From Paenibacillus amylolyticus (GTDB taxonomy: Bacteria; Bacillota; Bacilli; Paenibacillales; Paenibacillaceae), in NCBI RefSeq assembly GCF_001570725.1, contig NZ_BCNV01000001.1, positions 2,108,001 through 2,172,000 on the forward strand: a stretch of 64,000 nt of DNA, read 5' to 3'. Each line of letters begins with the position of its first letter. The first letter of the stretch is position 1. The position numbers and the translations under genes were made by a program. Under the pieces are notes generated by a model. That model did no database searches. It was given only the letters and a program-made list of their open reading frames with translations, and was not told the origin of the DNA. Positions 8,225-15,931 of the stretch are shown piece after piece.

Positions 8225-9358
8225 TCAGCCTGCCTTTAGGGCTCCACTAGATGCCTGCTTTCCGCCTTTTTTACGAATGAAACTGATGATCAGCAACAAC
8301 AGTGGCAACAGGCCAAATAAAAAAATGGACATATTGCCAAGAAAATCACCCAAAGCTAACGTTTCCTCCAGGTTTTTAGGCAAGTAAGCAATGACATACA
8401 AGACCGGCAACATCGCGAATTGTATACCGGTAATATTTTTGAGACGAAATAAATCTCGAATACCGATGGATGCAAAATAGTGCTTAAAGGCATAGGTCGC
8501 GAAAATTTGCATCAGCCAAAACACGATGAACAGTGATTCATAGCGCTCAAAAAGAAAACCCTCAATTTCAAAACTTCGAACCATGTCGAACGTCGGCCAC
8601 ATCCGCGTCTGAATTCCTGGCAAAGATAAATTCCCCACCACGGTAACAATTGTGATCAAATATATAATCGTACAACTAAGTATGCTATATATAGCTGCTT
8701 TATTGCTGGCTTTTAGGTCCGCCATATATGCCGTAATAATTAGCAATACTTCATATCCGGAATACGAGAGACACGAAGGCTTAAGCCCTTTCAACACAGG
8801 CATGAATCCATCGCCAAGGAGCGGTCTGAGATTGTTGAGTTCAAACATTTTAGTGCTTAAAAGGAAAACCAACGCGAGCAAAACCAGAGTAACCGGCATT
8901 ACAAGTGCAAAGACTCTGGTGATGACCTTAAGACCACCACTTAACATATATATACCAATCCATAAACTAACCATGATGGTCACCCAGGTAGGCGTGCGTT
9001 CAAGAATATACATGCTCGTAATTTCAGCCATGACTCTAACTTCGAATGAACAAAGAACAACAAAATATACGATAATTACAAGTCCCAACAGATAAGAAAT
9101 CCAATGGCCCATGATTTCAGGAAGAAACTCGAACACCGTTTTACCGGGAAATCTCCGACACAACGTCACAAGCATGAGGCTGATGACCATCACGATCAAC
9201 CCAGACAGAATGACGGAGATCCATACATCTGGTGTTCCTACTGCTTTACTAATTGTCCGAGGGAGTGTTAGAATTCCAGCTCCGAGGATTGAATTGATAA
9301 CCACAACAATAACCTCAGAGGTATTGATCTGGGTTGTGGCTTGCTTCATTGGCTTCAC
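8225..9358 (-). CDS. GerAB-type spore germination permease (orphan)
   Basis: Inner-membrane germinant-receptor B-subunit homologue, 377 residues, of the spore permease/APC superfamily, with about ten hydrophobic helices. The N-terminal signature EVIVVVINSILGAGILTLPRTISKAVGTPDVWISVILSG matches GerAB proteins and parallels the GerAB gene at 35.7 kb. No gerAA or gerAC homologue adjoins it, so it is a solitary B subunit that could exchange into another receptor or act alone. GGAG lies eight bases before the ATG. A sigma-G-like promoter lies just upstream. Confidence 0.88.
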   Translation of the reverse strand: MKPMKQATTQINTSEVIVVVINSILGAGILTLPRTISKAVGTPDVWISVILSGLIVMVISLMLVTLCRRFPGKTVFEFLPEIMGHWISYLLGLVIIVYFVVLCSFEVRVMAEITSMYILERTPTWVTIMVSLWIGIYMLSGGLKVITRVFALVMPVTLVLLALVFLLSTKMFELNNLRPLLGDGFMPVLKGLKPSCLSYSGYEVLLIITAYMADLKASNKAAIYSILSCTIIYLITIVTVVGNLSLPGIQTRMWPTFDMVRSFEIEGFLFERYESLFIVFWLMQIFATYAFKHYFASIGIRDLFRLKNITGIQFAMLPVLYVIAYLPKNLEETLALGDFLGNMSIFLFGLLPLLLLIISFIRKKGGKQASSGALKAG

Positions 9359-9384
9359 TCCAAACCGGAGAATTTATTTGTAGG

Positions 9385-9414
9385 TAGTATCGCCCAACGA
9401 AGTTCTTTTATGTA
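9385..9414 (-). promoter_or_regulatory. Sigma-G-like promoter upstream of the orphan GerAB gene
   Basis: Reading the minus strand, TACATA (9414-9409) is followed after exactly 17 bases by GATACTA (9391-9385). This closely matches the forespore sigma-G pattern (TGMATA, about 17 bases, CATACTA) and lies about 27 bases before the ATG of the germination gene. Confidence 0.6.
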
Positions 9415-9478
9415 AATTGTGCTGTACTGATATAAAATAAAGATGTGCAATAACTATTTGAAGATGAGGATGTAGGTT

Positions 9479-10441
9479 ATGCCAAAGAACGATAATATGT
9501 TAGCCATTCTATGGATGCTGAATTCAGGCACTAAAGTAACTGCAAAACAAATGTCCGAAAAGTTAGAAATCAATATAAGAACCGTATATAGATACATTGA
9601 TGCATTATGTACCAGTGGCGTGCCGATCATTTCCGATACAGGTCACAACGGCGGGTATAGTTTGCTCAATCAGCATATCAAAGCACCTCTGTTATTCGAT
9701 ATTGAAGAAAAAAAGGCACTTCTCCAAGCTGCTGTGTTTGCAAAAGAAGCTGGATACCCTTTGAGTGAGGCATTGGACAATGCGACATCCAAGTTGAAAA
9801 TGTATTCGAATGAGGAGCAGGAAGACACACTTCGTCGTCATTTAGCTGGATTCAACGTGATCAATCGCATGGGAGACCCTTCCGTTCAGCCAATCTTGGC
9901 GGAATTGGAACAAGCCGTGGCTAATGATTGCTCTGTGGAAATTGATTATCGCAGAAGCGGTGAAGAACAACCCAAGAATAGAATAATAGATCCGTATGGA
10001 ATGGTGTACTGGAATAATAAATGGTATACCATTGCGTTTTGCCACCTGAGAAAGGAATTCCGCAGCTTCCGGGCAGATCGTATTCTACGAATCAAGCCTA
10101 CTTCGCTCCGCTTTGAGCGTTCGGGAGCTTTTTCAGCTCGTGAATATTTTATGCAAAATTTGTTACCCGATGTAGTGGGCAAGGCGGGGTTAATTTCCTT
10201 AGTTATCAAAGGTAGATCTGAGGCATTAGATGACTTGGGGTTACATTGGTTTATGGGACACTATCTGAAAGAGCGGACGCCCAATCAAGCTATCTTTTTA
10301 TTTGAGGAGGAATCAATTCATACATATGTCCCTTATTTTATCCTATCCTACGGAAAATCCATTCAAGTTATCGAACCACAACATGTGAAGGACAGACTGG
10401 TTGCTGTGGTATCCGAGTTAATGGAATATTATCAACTTTAA
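9479..10441 (+). CDS. YafY/WYL-domain transcriptional regulator
   Basis: Regulator of 320 residues with an N-terminal HTH_11-type winged helix (MLAILWMLNSGTKVTAKQMSEKLEINIRTVYRYIDAL, about 7-43). A WYL ligand-binding domain begins around residue 140 (VEIDYRRSGE..., NKWYTIAFCHLRKEFRSFRADRI), and a C-terminal WCX-like extension follows. It stands alone with its own terminator. It is divergent from the orphan GerAB gene, but that gene carries a sporulation-type promoter, so a regulatory link is not implied. Its ligand and targets are unknown. A second WYL regulator lies at 31.8-32.8 kb. Confidence 0.85.
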   Translation: MPKNDNMLAILWMLNSGTKVTAKQMSEKLEINIRTVYRYIDALCTSGVPIISDTGHNGGYSLLNQHIKAPLLFDIEEKKALLQAAVFAKEAGYPLSEALDNATSKLKMYSNEEQEDTLRRHLAGFNVINRMGDPSVQPILAELEQAVANDCSVEIDYRRSGEEQPKNRIIDPYGMVYWNNKWYTIAFCHLRKEFRSFRADRILRIKPTSLRFERSGAFSAREYFMQNLLPDVVGKAGLISLVIKGRSEALDDLGLHWFMGHYLKERTPNQAIFLFEEESIHTYVPYFILSYGKSIQVIEPQHVKDRLVAVVSELMEYYQL

Positions 10442-10480
10442 TAACTTCACTGACAGTAGATGTCAGTGAAGTTATTTTAT
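10441..10480 (+). terminator. Rho-independent terminator of the WYL regulator
   Basis: The 15-base stem ATAACTTCACTGACA (10441-10455) pairs perfectly with TGTCAGTGAAGTTAT (10461-10475) around a five-base loop and is followed by TTTT. Confidence 0.88.
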
Positions 10481-10526
10481 AATGATGACAATCTCGGATT
10501 ACTGAGAAGAAAGGCGGAGTAGACAC

Positions 10527-10667
10527 ATGAGCGAACAGACAAAATACAAGGCAGTATCAGGAAAATATACAATGAATGGTACGCCTAACGGCGTTACATC
10601 GATTACCCCATTAATAGTGGAGTTTAGAATGAACCCCTTTAAGGTAGAAGTACTAGCAGTATACTGA
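10527..10667 (+). CDS. Small hypothetical protein, 46 residues
   Basis: An ATG at 10527 follows an AAAGGCGG ribosome binding site 9-10 bases away and opens 46 codons ending TGA at 10665-10667. The product has no signal or membrane segment; it is mixed polar with a short Gly/Pro/Thr-rich centre (NGTPNGVTSITP). It sits between the terminator of the upstream regulator and a good terminator of its own at 10703-10730, so it has the layout of an independent small gene. I do not recognise the protein; it could also be a remnant of a larger gene. Confidence 0.45.
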   Translation: MSEQTKYKAVSGKYTMNGTPNGVTSITPLIVEFRMNPFKVEVLAVY

Positions 10668-10702
10668 TTGAATTAATAAATTTATCTTAACGAAACATAA
10701 CG

Positions 10703-10730
10703 CCTTCTTTCCTTCGGAGAGGAGGTTTTT
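10703..10730 (+). terminator. Rho-independent terminator after the 46-codon ORF
   Basis: A ten-base stem (10703-10712 with 10716-10725, two G-U pairs, three-base loop) is followed by TTTTT at 10726-10730. Confidence 0.7.
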
Positions 10731-10750
10731 ATGATGCGAAAGAATTTTAG

Positions 10751-10795
10751 TTGACATATAGCCTAATGTTAGGATATATTTACACTAATATTAGG
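10751..10795 (+). promoter_or_regulatory. Promoter with two MarR-type operators for the doxX-pirin-marR operon
   Basis: TTGACA (10751-10756) and TATATT (10775-10780) are 18 bases apart. The palindrome CCTAATGTTAGG (10762-10773) fills the spacer, and a second copy, ACTAATATTAGG (10784-10795), lies directly after the -10. Repressor bound to either site would block RNA polymerase. The MarR gene at the end of the operon is the obvious candidate, implying autoregulation. Confidence 0.7.
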
Positions 10796-10830
10796 ATAAA
10801 TAATAATAGGATAAAGAGGAGATTGAATTT

Positions 10831-11187
10831 ATGAGTATTCTATCCATTGTTTTGCAAGTGATATTAGGGTTAGGTTTTCTCATGTTTGGGTTTATGAAGT
10901 TTGGGTCCAAGCAGATGGTGGAAGGATTTAAGAACTATGGATATCCTGGAGCATTCCGAGTATTTACAGGGTTGATTGAAGTCATTGCAGGAGTTTTAGT
11001 TATTGCAGGTATTTGGAGTGAGGGTTTCGCTGCATGGGGTGGTTTACTTATCGTGGTTACGATGATCGGTGCGATCATTACTCATATTAAAATAAAAGAC
11101 CAATTGAAACAAATGTTCATGCCAATCATTTTATTAATTCTGGGATTGGTCGTGTTGCTAATCAATTACGGATCTTTGTTTGAGTGA
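10831..11187 (+). CDS. DoxX-family membrane protein
   Basis: Small integral membrane protein of 118 residues with four hydrophobic helices and the DoxX/SURF4-like N terminus (VLQVILGLGFLMFGFMKFGSKQMVEGFKNYGYPG). CatD of B. subtilis and other DoxX proteins are linked to quinone or thiol stress. AGAGGAG lies upstream of the ATG. It is the first gene of a three-gene operon with a pirin-like protein and a MarR regulator, which suggests a response to electrophiles or quinones. Confidence 0.85.
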   Translation: MSILSIVLQVILGLGFLMFGFMKFGSKQMVEGFKNYGYPGAFRVFTGLIEVIAGVLVIAGIWSEGFAAWGGLLIVVTMIGAIITHIKIKDQLKQMFMPIILLILGLVVLLINYGSLFE

Positions 11188-11217
11188 ATAGTCCGTTAAA
11201 CCTAAGGAGTGAGTATA

Positions 11218-11985
11218 ATGGGAATCCAAATTATTAAACCCAAAGATCAAGCAAGTGGTCAGTTTGATGGCGGCAAAATAATAGAACAAAAACCAATTGG
11301 TTTTTCCGGAGAAGGCTCGATCATTACTCGACTAGGACCCCTATTTTACTGGGCTTGGGCTCATTCTCAGGAACCAGCAGAAATCGGCTTCCATCCACAT
11401 CAAGGCTTCGAAATCATCACTTATGTAATCAATGGTAAGGCATATCATCGGGATACACTGGGTACGGAAAGTGTTGTACAAGAAGGAGGAGCCCAGCTCA
11501 TGCAAACAGGCTCTGGTGTGCAACATGCTGAGGCGTTAAAGGAACCGACTGAAGCCTTTCAAATTTGGTTTGAACCACATCTAAGCCAAGCCGTGAAACG
11601 TGCACCTATTTATTCGCAATTTGATTCTAATCAGTTTTTGTTAGTAGATATAGATGGTGTGAAAATTAAAACACTTTTAGGAAACGATTCTCCTATGCAA
11701 ATTGTGACTGATGCTCAAATGTGGGATGTACGTATTTCTAAGGGAACAGTATATACGCATCGCCTTTCCTTGGGTCGTACATTGGCTGGTTTAGCCATTA
11801 GAGGAGACGGATCTCTTTTATCAGATACAATCGAAACAACTCATTTTTCACAGAAGGATTTTATTATCGTTCAACCAGAGGAAGAAGAGAAAGTAGCCAT
11901 ACAAGCTATTGATCAAGACCTTCGAATTTTGCTTATTGAAGTTCCGACTGAAGTTGATTATCCTTTATACAGAAAACCAAGATGA
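11218..11985 (+). CDS. Pirin-family bicupin protein
   Basis: Predicted cytoplasmic metal-binding bicupin of 255 residues. The pirin metal site is visible as GFHPHQGFE (two His) and VQHAE (His and Glu) in the first cupin. Members include quercetin 2,3-dioxygenases and redox regulators. The start is the ATG at 11218 because AAGGAG ends eight bases upstream; a GTG nine bases earlier overlaps that site. It is the middle gene of the operon, 30 bases after doxX, followed by the MarR gene. The physiological substrate is unknown. Confidence 0.85.
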   Translation: MGIQIIKPKDQASGQFDGGKIIEQKPIGFSGEGSIITRLGPLFYWAWAHSQEPAEIGFHPHQGFEIITYVINGKAYHRDTLGTESVVQEGGAQLMQTGSGVQHAEALKEPTEAFQIWFEPHLSQAVKRAPIYSQFDSNQFLLVDIDGVKIKTLLGNDSPMQIVTDAQMWDVRISKGTVYTHRLSLGRTLAGLAIRGDGSLLSDTIETTHFSQKDFIIVQPEEEEKVAIQAIDQDLRILLIEVPTEVDYPLYRKPR

Positions 11986-12029
11986 CAAATACTGTTTTTT
12001 GGGAAGGTATCTAATAGGAGGTCCTGTAC

Positions 12030-12482
12030 ATGTTTCAAGGAGATGAACAAAGTCAGATCGATTTACGGCTTTTCCGTGTGTGGGTAAAGGCTAGTAAAAC
12101 TATTTTTGATGATGTTGTAAAAGATATAGAGCGATCCGGCATTAGTAATGAGAACTTTATGGTTCTGGAACTACTCTACAATAAAGGACCACACACGGTC
12201 CAAAATATAAGCGAGAAATTTTCGATCCCAAGCGGGAGCATCACATATGTAGTGGATAAGCTTGAAAAGAAAGAATTAGTAAAGCGAGAACCAAGTCCAA
12301 CAGACCGTCGATCTTCAAATGTAGTCATAACGGATCAAGGTCAAAATTTATTTAAAGAGATCTTTCCTCAACACGTTGAGGTGATATCCAAGAATCTGTC
12401 TTCGATTACCAATGAAGAAAAAATACAGTTAACTAATCTTCTCAAGAAACTCGGACTAGGCGCTAGTAGGATCAACGAATGA
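12030..12482 (+). CDS. MarR-family transcriptional regulator
   Basis: Winged-helix repressor of 150 residues with the MarR core (ENFMVLELLYNKGPHTVQNISEKFSIPSGSITYVVDKLEKKELVKREPSPTDRRSSNVVITDQG). An N-terminal dimerisation helix and a C-terminal helix flank it. AGGAGG lies upstream of the ATG. It is the last gene after doxX and pirin, and two matching palindromes lie in the operon promoter. No cysteine is visible, so redox sensing through a thiol is unlikely; a ligand-binding mode is more probable. Confidence 0.88.
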   Translation: MFQGDEQSQIDLRLFRVWVKASKTIFDDVVKDIERSGISNENFMVLELLYNKGPHTVQNISEKFSIPSGSITYVVDKLEKKELVKREPSPTDRRSSNVVITDQGQNLFKEIFPQHVEVISKNLSSITNEEKIQLTNLLKKLGLGASRINE

Positions 12483-12585
12483 ATTGAGATGAAACCGACT
12501 TTTGGTTGCACAAAACGCAGGCTTTGTTCCAGCAGGATTACCCATCTCCACAACGAGTCTCATGTACGTGGCAGAAGATAGCTAA

Positions 12586-13031
12586 ACAGCCTTACGCGAG
12601 AACTACTCGCAACAATCATTATGCCTGCTATTAAGAGACACACATAAATCATGTCGGTAACAAGAATAACCTGATAACAAGGATAAGAAAAACATACTTT
12701 GGGGAGGCATTATGCCTCCTCTTTTTTTGGGTTATTATGGAAAAACGAGCGAAGTCTTTAAACACAAAAAAGTCTCGTATAATAGACGACATCTATGGTA
12801 TTTCACACTATGAAATAAGTTATCTATTATATTTCAAAAATAAACATCTTGAAATCATTTTATAGTTATGCAGGGTATTGACAGGGGGATGTTATTATTC
12901 AATTGTTCTTTTCTTTTCCATTCAATAGTGGATGATGAGACCCGGGAAACTCCATCGACCTTGTGAGGGGAAAGTAAAGACCTACTGTTTATTATCTTGC
13001 AGAATTGTACTAAAAGGGGATTATCCTAATC
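12586..13031 (+). other. Long intergenic region and unidentified leader before the demethylase operon
   Basis: Apart from a terminator at 12703-12727 this stretch has no credible gene. A TATAAT lies at 12778-12783 with only a poor -35. From about 12880 to 13010 several pairings are possible: CCATT/AGTGG (about 12917-12930), GATG/CATC with GAG/CTC and an AT bulge (about 12930-12956), and a TATTTCA/TGAAATA hairpin near 12800. A T/C-rich run lies at 12900-12918. I tried known riboswitch consensus patterns (SAM-I, glycine, THF, ZTP, fluoride, cobalamin, T-box) and none fits convincingly. Confidence 0.35.
12703..12727 (+). terminator. Rho-independent terminator
   Basis: GGAGGCA (12703-12709) pairs with TGCCTCC (12713-12719) around a three-base loop, and seven Ts follow. 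It ends transcription from the doxX-pirin-marR side. Confidence 0.82.
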
Positions 13032-13319
13032 ATGAAGACAGTCAATAAACAAGCGATTGTCATTAGTGCGAAAAATGTACTGCAAGGAAATCTTTTAACG
13101 GAGCAGGAATTGGCAAGTACTGCTGATTCATTGTCAGAACGGGTTACTTCTGATATCACATATTCTAATCCGGTCAATGGGATGAACAACCAGATGGTAC
13201 CCATGATGATGGTTCTGGCTGGATACATTGGAGCGATGTTACTGAGTTTGAATCTTCAACAGTCAGCAATGATGACAAGTCAGCGTAAATACAACAACTC
13301 AAAATTCCTAACCGACTAA
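13032..13319 (+). pseudogene. Short DUF3533/ABC-2-like membrane protein fragment
   Basis: An open frame of 95 residues. The segment NPVNGMNNQMVPMMMVLAGYIGAMLLSLNLQQSA resembles the conserved helix region of DUF3533/YhgE-type or ABC-2-like membrane proteins, which are normally several hundred residues long. Only one clear membrane helix remains, the upstream frame is closed by TAA, and the ribosome binding site is weak. It may be an internal remnant of a larger gene or a small protein adapted from one. It lies 55 bases before the demethylase gene and is possibly co-transcribed with it. Confidence 0.5.
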
Positions 13320-13373
13320 GGTCATACCTTAGAAAGAATTTGATTTCAAATCATATAAGGAGGTGTATGAATC

Positions 13374-14753
13374 GTGAAAAATGAAACTCCTATCGGTTTA
13401 GATCAAAATAATGAGAAACTGCTGCTTCCCATTTATGAACCGTATGATCCTCAAGTTGACTTCTATGTGGATAGTAAAGCGATGGCTTTTGGATCTGCTC
13501 TTCCCTTGGCATATAGTAACTGGAGAGACGAGTCCATGTCATGGAAGGAAACATGTTATCTGCATACTGGCCTGAATCCAGCCAGCGCTTACCGCGTCAC
13601 TGGACCAGATGCGATAAAGTTCTTTGCTGATACGTGTGTCAACAGCTTCGCTCAATTCCCTATCGGTTCTCTAAAACATGCGATCATGTGTAATGAAGAA
13701 GGCTACATTATGACACATGGCGTGTTGCTCAGAGTAGGCGAGGAAGAATTCATTTCGTATTTCCTGGCACCCTACGCTGCCTATAAATTAGACACTGGAA
13801 ATTATGATGCACAGGGAGAATATATACGCGATGAGTTCGTCTTTCAGCTTGCCGGACCTAAATCACTTGAAATAATAGAATCTGCGACCGGAGAATGTCT
13901 GCACGATCTGAAATTTGGACGCTACCGGATGAGCCGTGTTTCTGGGCAAGAGATTCGGGTTACCCGGATGGGGATGGCAGGTACGCTTGCTTATGAGATT
14001 CACGGTCAGAACGAATATGTACTGTCCATTTATAATGCCATCATGACAGCGGGAGAACCTTTTGGCATTCGAAAACTTGGGCTAACTGCGTATAAGATGA
14101 ACCATACCGAAGGTGGATTTCCGCAGTCTTTCGTACATTTTCCATGTCCATGGGGAGAAGACTCAGGTTTCATGAAATATCTAGGGAAGTCGCAGAAGAC
14201 TCGTCGCCCTTCAACATTGTTAATGGGGAGCATGGGTACAGACATCGAGCTACGTTACCGCAATCCCGTTGAATTGGGATGGGGAAAAATGATTAAGTTT
14301 GATCACGAGTTCATTGGACGTGAGGCATTAGAAAAACAAGTAGCACACCCCCGCCGCACAATGGTTACTTTGGTCTGGAACACAGAAGATATCCTGGATG
14401 TACAAGCATCCCAGTATCAACCGGGTGAACCTTATATGGAGATGGAACCCGTACATTTATCTCAGGAAAATGGACGAACGGTATTATATGCTGACCAAGT
14501 TTTGAAGGATGGTAACTTGATTGGTGTCAGTTCAGGACGAATGTACAGTTATTACTATCGGCAAATGATTTCTCTTTGTTCCATTAATTCAGAATATTCC
14601 GTAATTGGGGACGAAGTTCATATTCTCTGGGGAAATCCAGGAACACGTCAAAAAGTAATTCGGGCTACGATATCACGTTTTCCATTCCTCAATGAACATC
14701 GCAATGAACATGTCGATGTAAACGCCATTCCTTGCGGGGCACCAATGAAATAA
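13374..14753 (+). CDS. THF-dependent O-demethylase-like aminomethyltransferase (LigM/GcvT family)
   Basis: Cytoplasmic protein of 459 residues of the glycine-cleavage T-protein fold. Length and N terminus match vanillate/3-O-methylgallate O-demethylases (LigM/DesA) better than true GcvT (about 365 residues). Recognisable parts are the N-terminal folate-binding domain (SWKETCYLHTGLNPASAYRVTGPDAIKFF), the LAGP motif, GMAGTLAYEIHG, and a GcvT C-terminal barrel (ELGWGKMIKFDHEFIGREALEK). The expected reaction moves a methyl group from an aromatic methyl ether or similar donor to tetrahydrofolate. AGGAGG precedes a GTG-adjacent start. The next gene is purU, which can regenerate free THF. Confidence 0.75.
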   Translation: MKNETPIGLDQNNEKLLLPIYEPYDPQVDFYVDSKAMAFGSALPLAYSNWRDESMSWKETCYLHTGLNPASAYRVTGPDAIKFFADTCVNSFAQFPIGSLKHAIMCNEEGYIMTHGVLLRVGEEEFISYFLAPYAAYKLDTGNYDAQGEYIRDEFVFQLAGPKSLEIIESATGECLHDLKFGRYRMSRVSGQEIRVTRMGMAGTLAYEIHGQNEYVLSIYNAIMTAGEPFGIRKLGLTAYKMNHTEGGFPQSFVHFPCPWGEDSGFMKYLGKSQKTRRPSTLLMGSMGTDIELRYRNPVELGWGKMIKFDHEFIGREALEKQVAHPRRTMVTLVWNTEDILDVQASQYQPGEPYMEMEPVHLSQENGRTVLYADQVLKDGNLIGVSSGRMYSYYYRQMISLCSINSEYSVIGDEVHILWGNPGTRQKVIRATISRFPFLNEHRNEHVDVNAIPCGAPMK

Positions 14754-14813
14754 GCAAGTTTACTTTTTTTATAGTAATAGCTAATCACATAATTAGGAGG
14801 CATTCATAGATTT

Positions 14814-15716
14814 ATGGAGCACATGAATAGTAATAAAGTTCACGTTTCTGTACCGGAACTACAAAATCGTGCAAGACTGCTTATCTCTTGTCCGGATCAA
14901 TCTGGTATCGTTGCGGCTGTATCGCAATTTTTATCTGATCAGGGAGCAAATATTGTACACTCGGATCAGTACACGATGGACCCCGCAGGAGGTATATTTT
15001 TCATGCGAATTGAATTTGATTTACATGAGTCATCCAAACATTTAGCTGCAATTCAATCGGATTTTGCAACGTTGGCGGACCCGTTTGGGATGAGATGGTT
15101 ATTATCTCCAGCAAGTCACAGGAAGCGGTTAGCGATCTTTGTTTCGAAAGAGGATCATTGTCTGCTCGAATTGTTATGGCAGTGGCGTGCCGGAGAACTG
15201 GATGCTGACATCGTGCTCATCGTCAGCAACCACCTGGATATGAAAACGATCGCTGAGTCTTTCGGAATACCTTACCTTTATGTTCCCGTTACACCCGAAA
15301 CCAAGGCGGAAGCTGAATCTCAGCACAGGGAAGCAGTAAAATTAGCGAATGTTGACATCATTATTTTGGCACGTTATATGCAAATCATACCGTCAACATT
15401 TATTGAGCAATACCGTAATCGTATCATCAATATTCATCATTCCTTTCTTCCTGCGTTTGTCGGTGGCAATCCTTATGCTCAAGCACATCACCGTGGGGTA
15501 AAACTAATTGGTGCAACTGCACACTACGTAACAGAAGAGCTTGATGGTGGTCCAATCATAGAGCAGGATATACAACGTGTTACCCACCGTAACCATGTTA
15601 CAGATCTGAAACGGATCGGTCGTCAGATTGAACGAACTGTACTTGCTCGCGCGGTCGCATGGCATGTGGAAGACCGTGTTATCGTGCATAACAATAAAAC
15701 CGTTGTTTTCATATAG
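14814..15716 (+). CDS. purU: Formyltetrahydrofolate deformylase
   Basis: Cytoplasmic enzyme hydrolysing 10-formyl-THF to THF and formate, 300 residues. An N-terminal ACT domain (LLISCPDQSGIVAAVSQFLSDQGANIVHSDQYT, about 20-55) precedes the formyltransferase-type catalytic domain (ARYMQIIPSTFIEQY, NIHHSFLPAF, GATAHYVTEELDGGPIIEQD) with the expected Asn/His/Asp residues. AGGAGG lies 13 bases before the ATG, slightly long. It lies 60 bases after the demethylase-like gene; together they suggest disposal of methyl-derived C1 units as formate with recovery of THF. Confidence 0.92.
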   Translation: MEHMNSNKVHVSVPELQNRARLLISCPDQSGIVAAVSQFLSDQGANIVHSDQYTMDPAGGIFFMRIEFDLHESSKHLAAIQSDFATLADPFGMRWLLSPASHRKRLAIFVSKEDHCLLELLWQWRAGELDADIVLIVSNHLDMKTIAESFGIPYLYVPVTPETKAEAESQHREAVKLANVDIIILARYMQIIPSTFIEQYRNRIINIHHSFLPAFVGGNPYAQAHHRGVKLIGATAHYVTEELDGGPIIEQDIQRVTHRNHVTDLKRIGRQIERTVLARAVAWHVEDRVIVHNNKTVVFI

Positions 15717-15736
15717 AAAAATGTCGAATAAAGTGA

Positions 15737-15784
15737 TTGCTAACTAATTTATTGTGTGATATTATGATCCAGTAAACGTTTACA
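15737..15784 (+). promoter_or_regulatory. bgl operon promoter with cre site
   Basis: TTGCTA (15737-15742) and TATTAT (15760-15765) are 17 bases apart. The palindromic cre-like box AGTAAACGTTTACA (15771-15784, 13 of 14 positions of the CcpA consensus) overlaps the expected start of transcription, so glucose repression by CcpA is likely. Confidence 0.75.
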
Positions 15785-15810
15785 TCGATAACGAATTGAA
15801 TATTAGCAGT

Positions 15811-15903
15811 GTTTGGCTGTTACTGGTAAAGCAGGCATGACCAAAATGATTTTGCATTTTCCTTATGTGAGTAGGGGAAGGCATATCGTTTTGGTCTTTT
15901 TTA
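15811..15903 (+). promoter_or_regulatory. RAT antiterminator site overlapping a rho-independent terminator
   Basis: 15811-15843 matches the ribonucleic antiterminator of the LicT/SacY class (core TGTTACTGGTAAAGCAGGCA). It overlaps the left arm of a terminator: GACCAAAATGAT (15839-15850) pairs with ATCGTTTTGGTC (15885-15896), followed by a run of six Ts. LicT encoded downstream would stabilise the RAT hairpin and allow read-through into bglP when beta-glucosides are present. Confidence 0.88.
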
Positions 15904-15931
15904 TATCCAAATTCAGAAATGGGGCAAAGGT

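Noticed and set aside
8652..9095. 147-codon plus-strand frame antisense to the orphan GerAB gene
   Set aside because: Mirror of a membrane-protein gene; no supporting start signals.
12508..12585. Protein-like frame NAGFVPAGLPISTTSLMYVAEDS after the MarR gene
   Set aside because: It reads like the last residues of a gene but is only 25 codons with no start. It may be a remnant, but the evidence is too thin to call.
12880..13010. Known riboswitch (SAM-I, glycine, THF, ZTP or fluoride) upstream of the demethylase operon
   Set aside because: Short stretches resemble pieces of these consensus sequences (for example GATGAGACCCGGG versus the SAM-I core), but the rest of each required pattern is missing.
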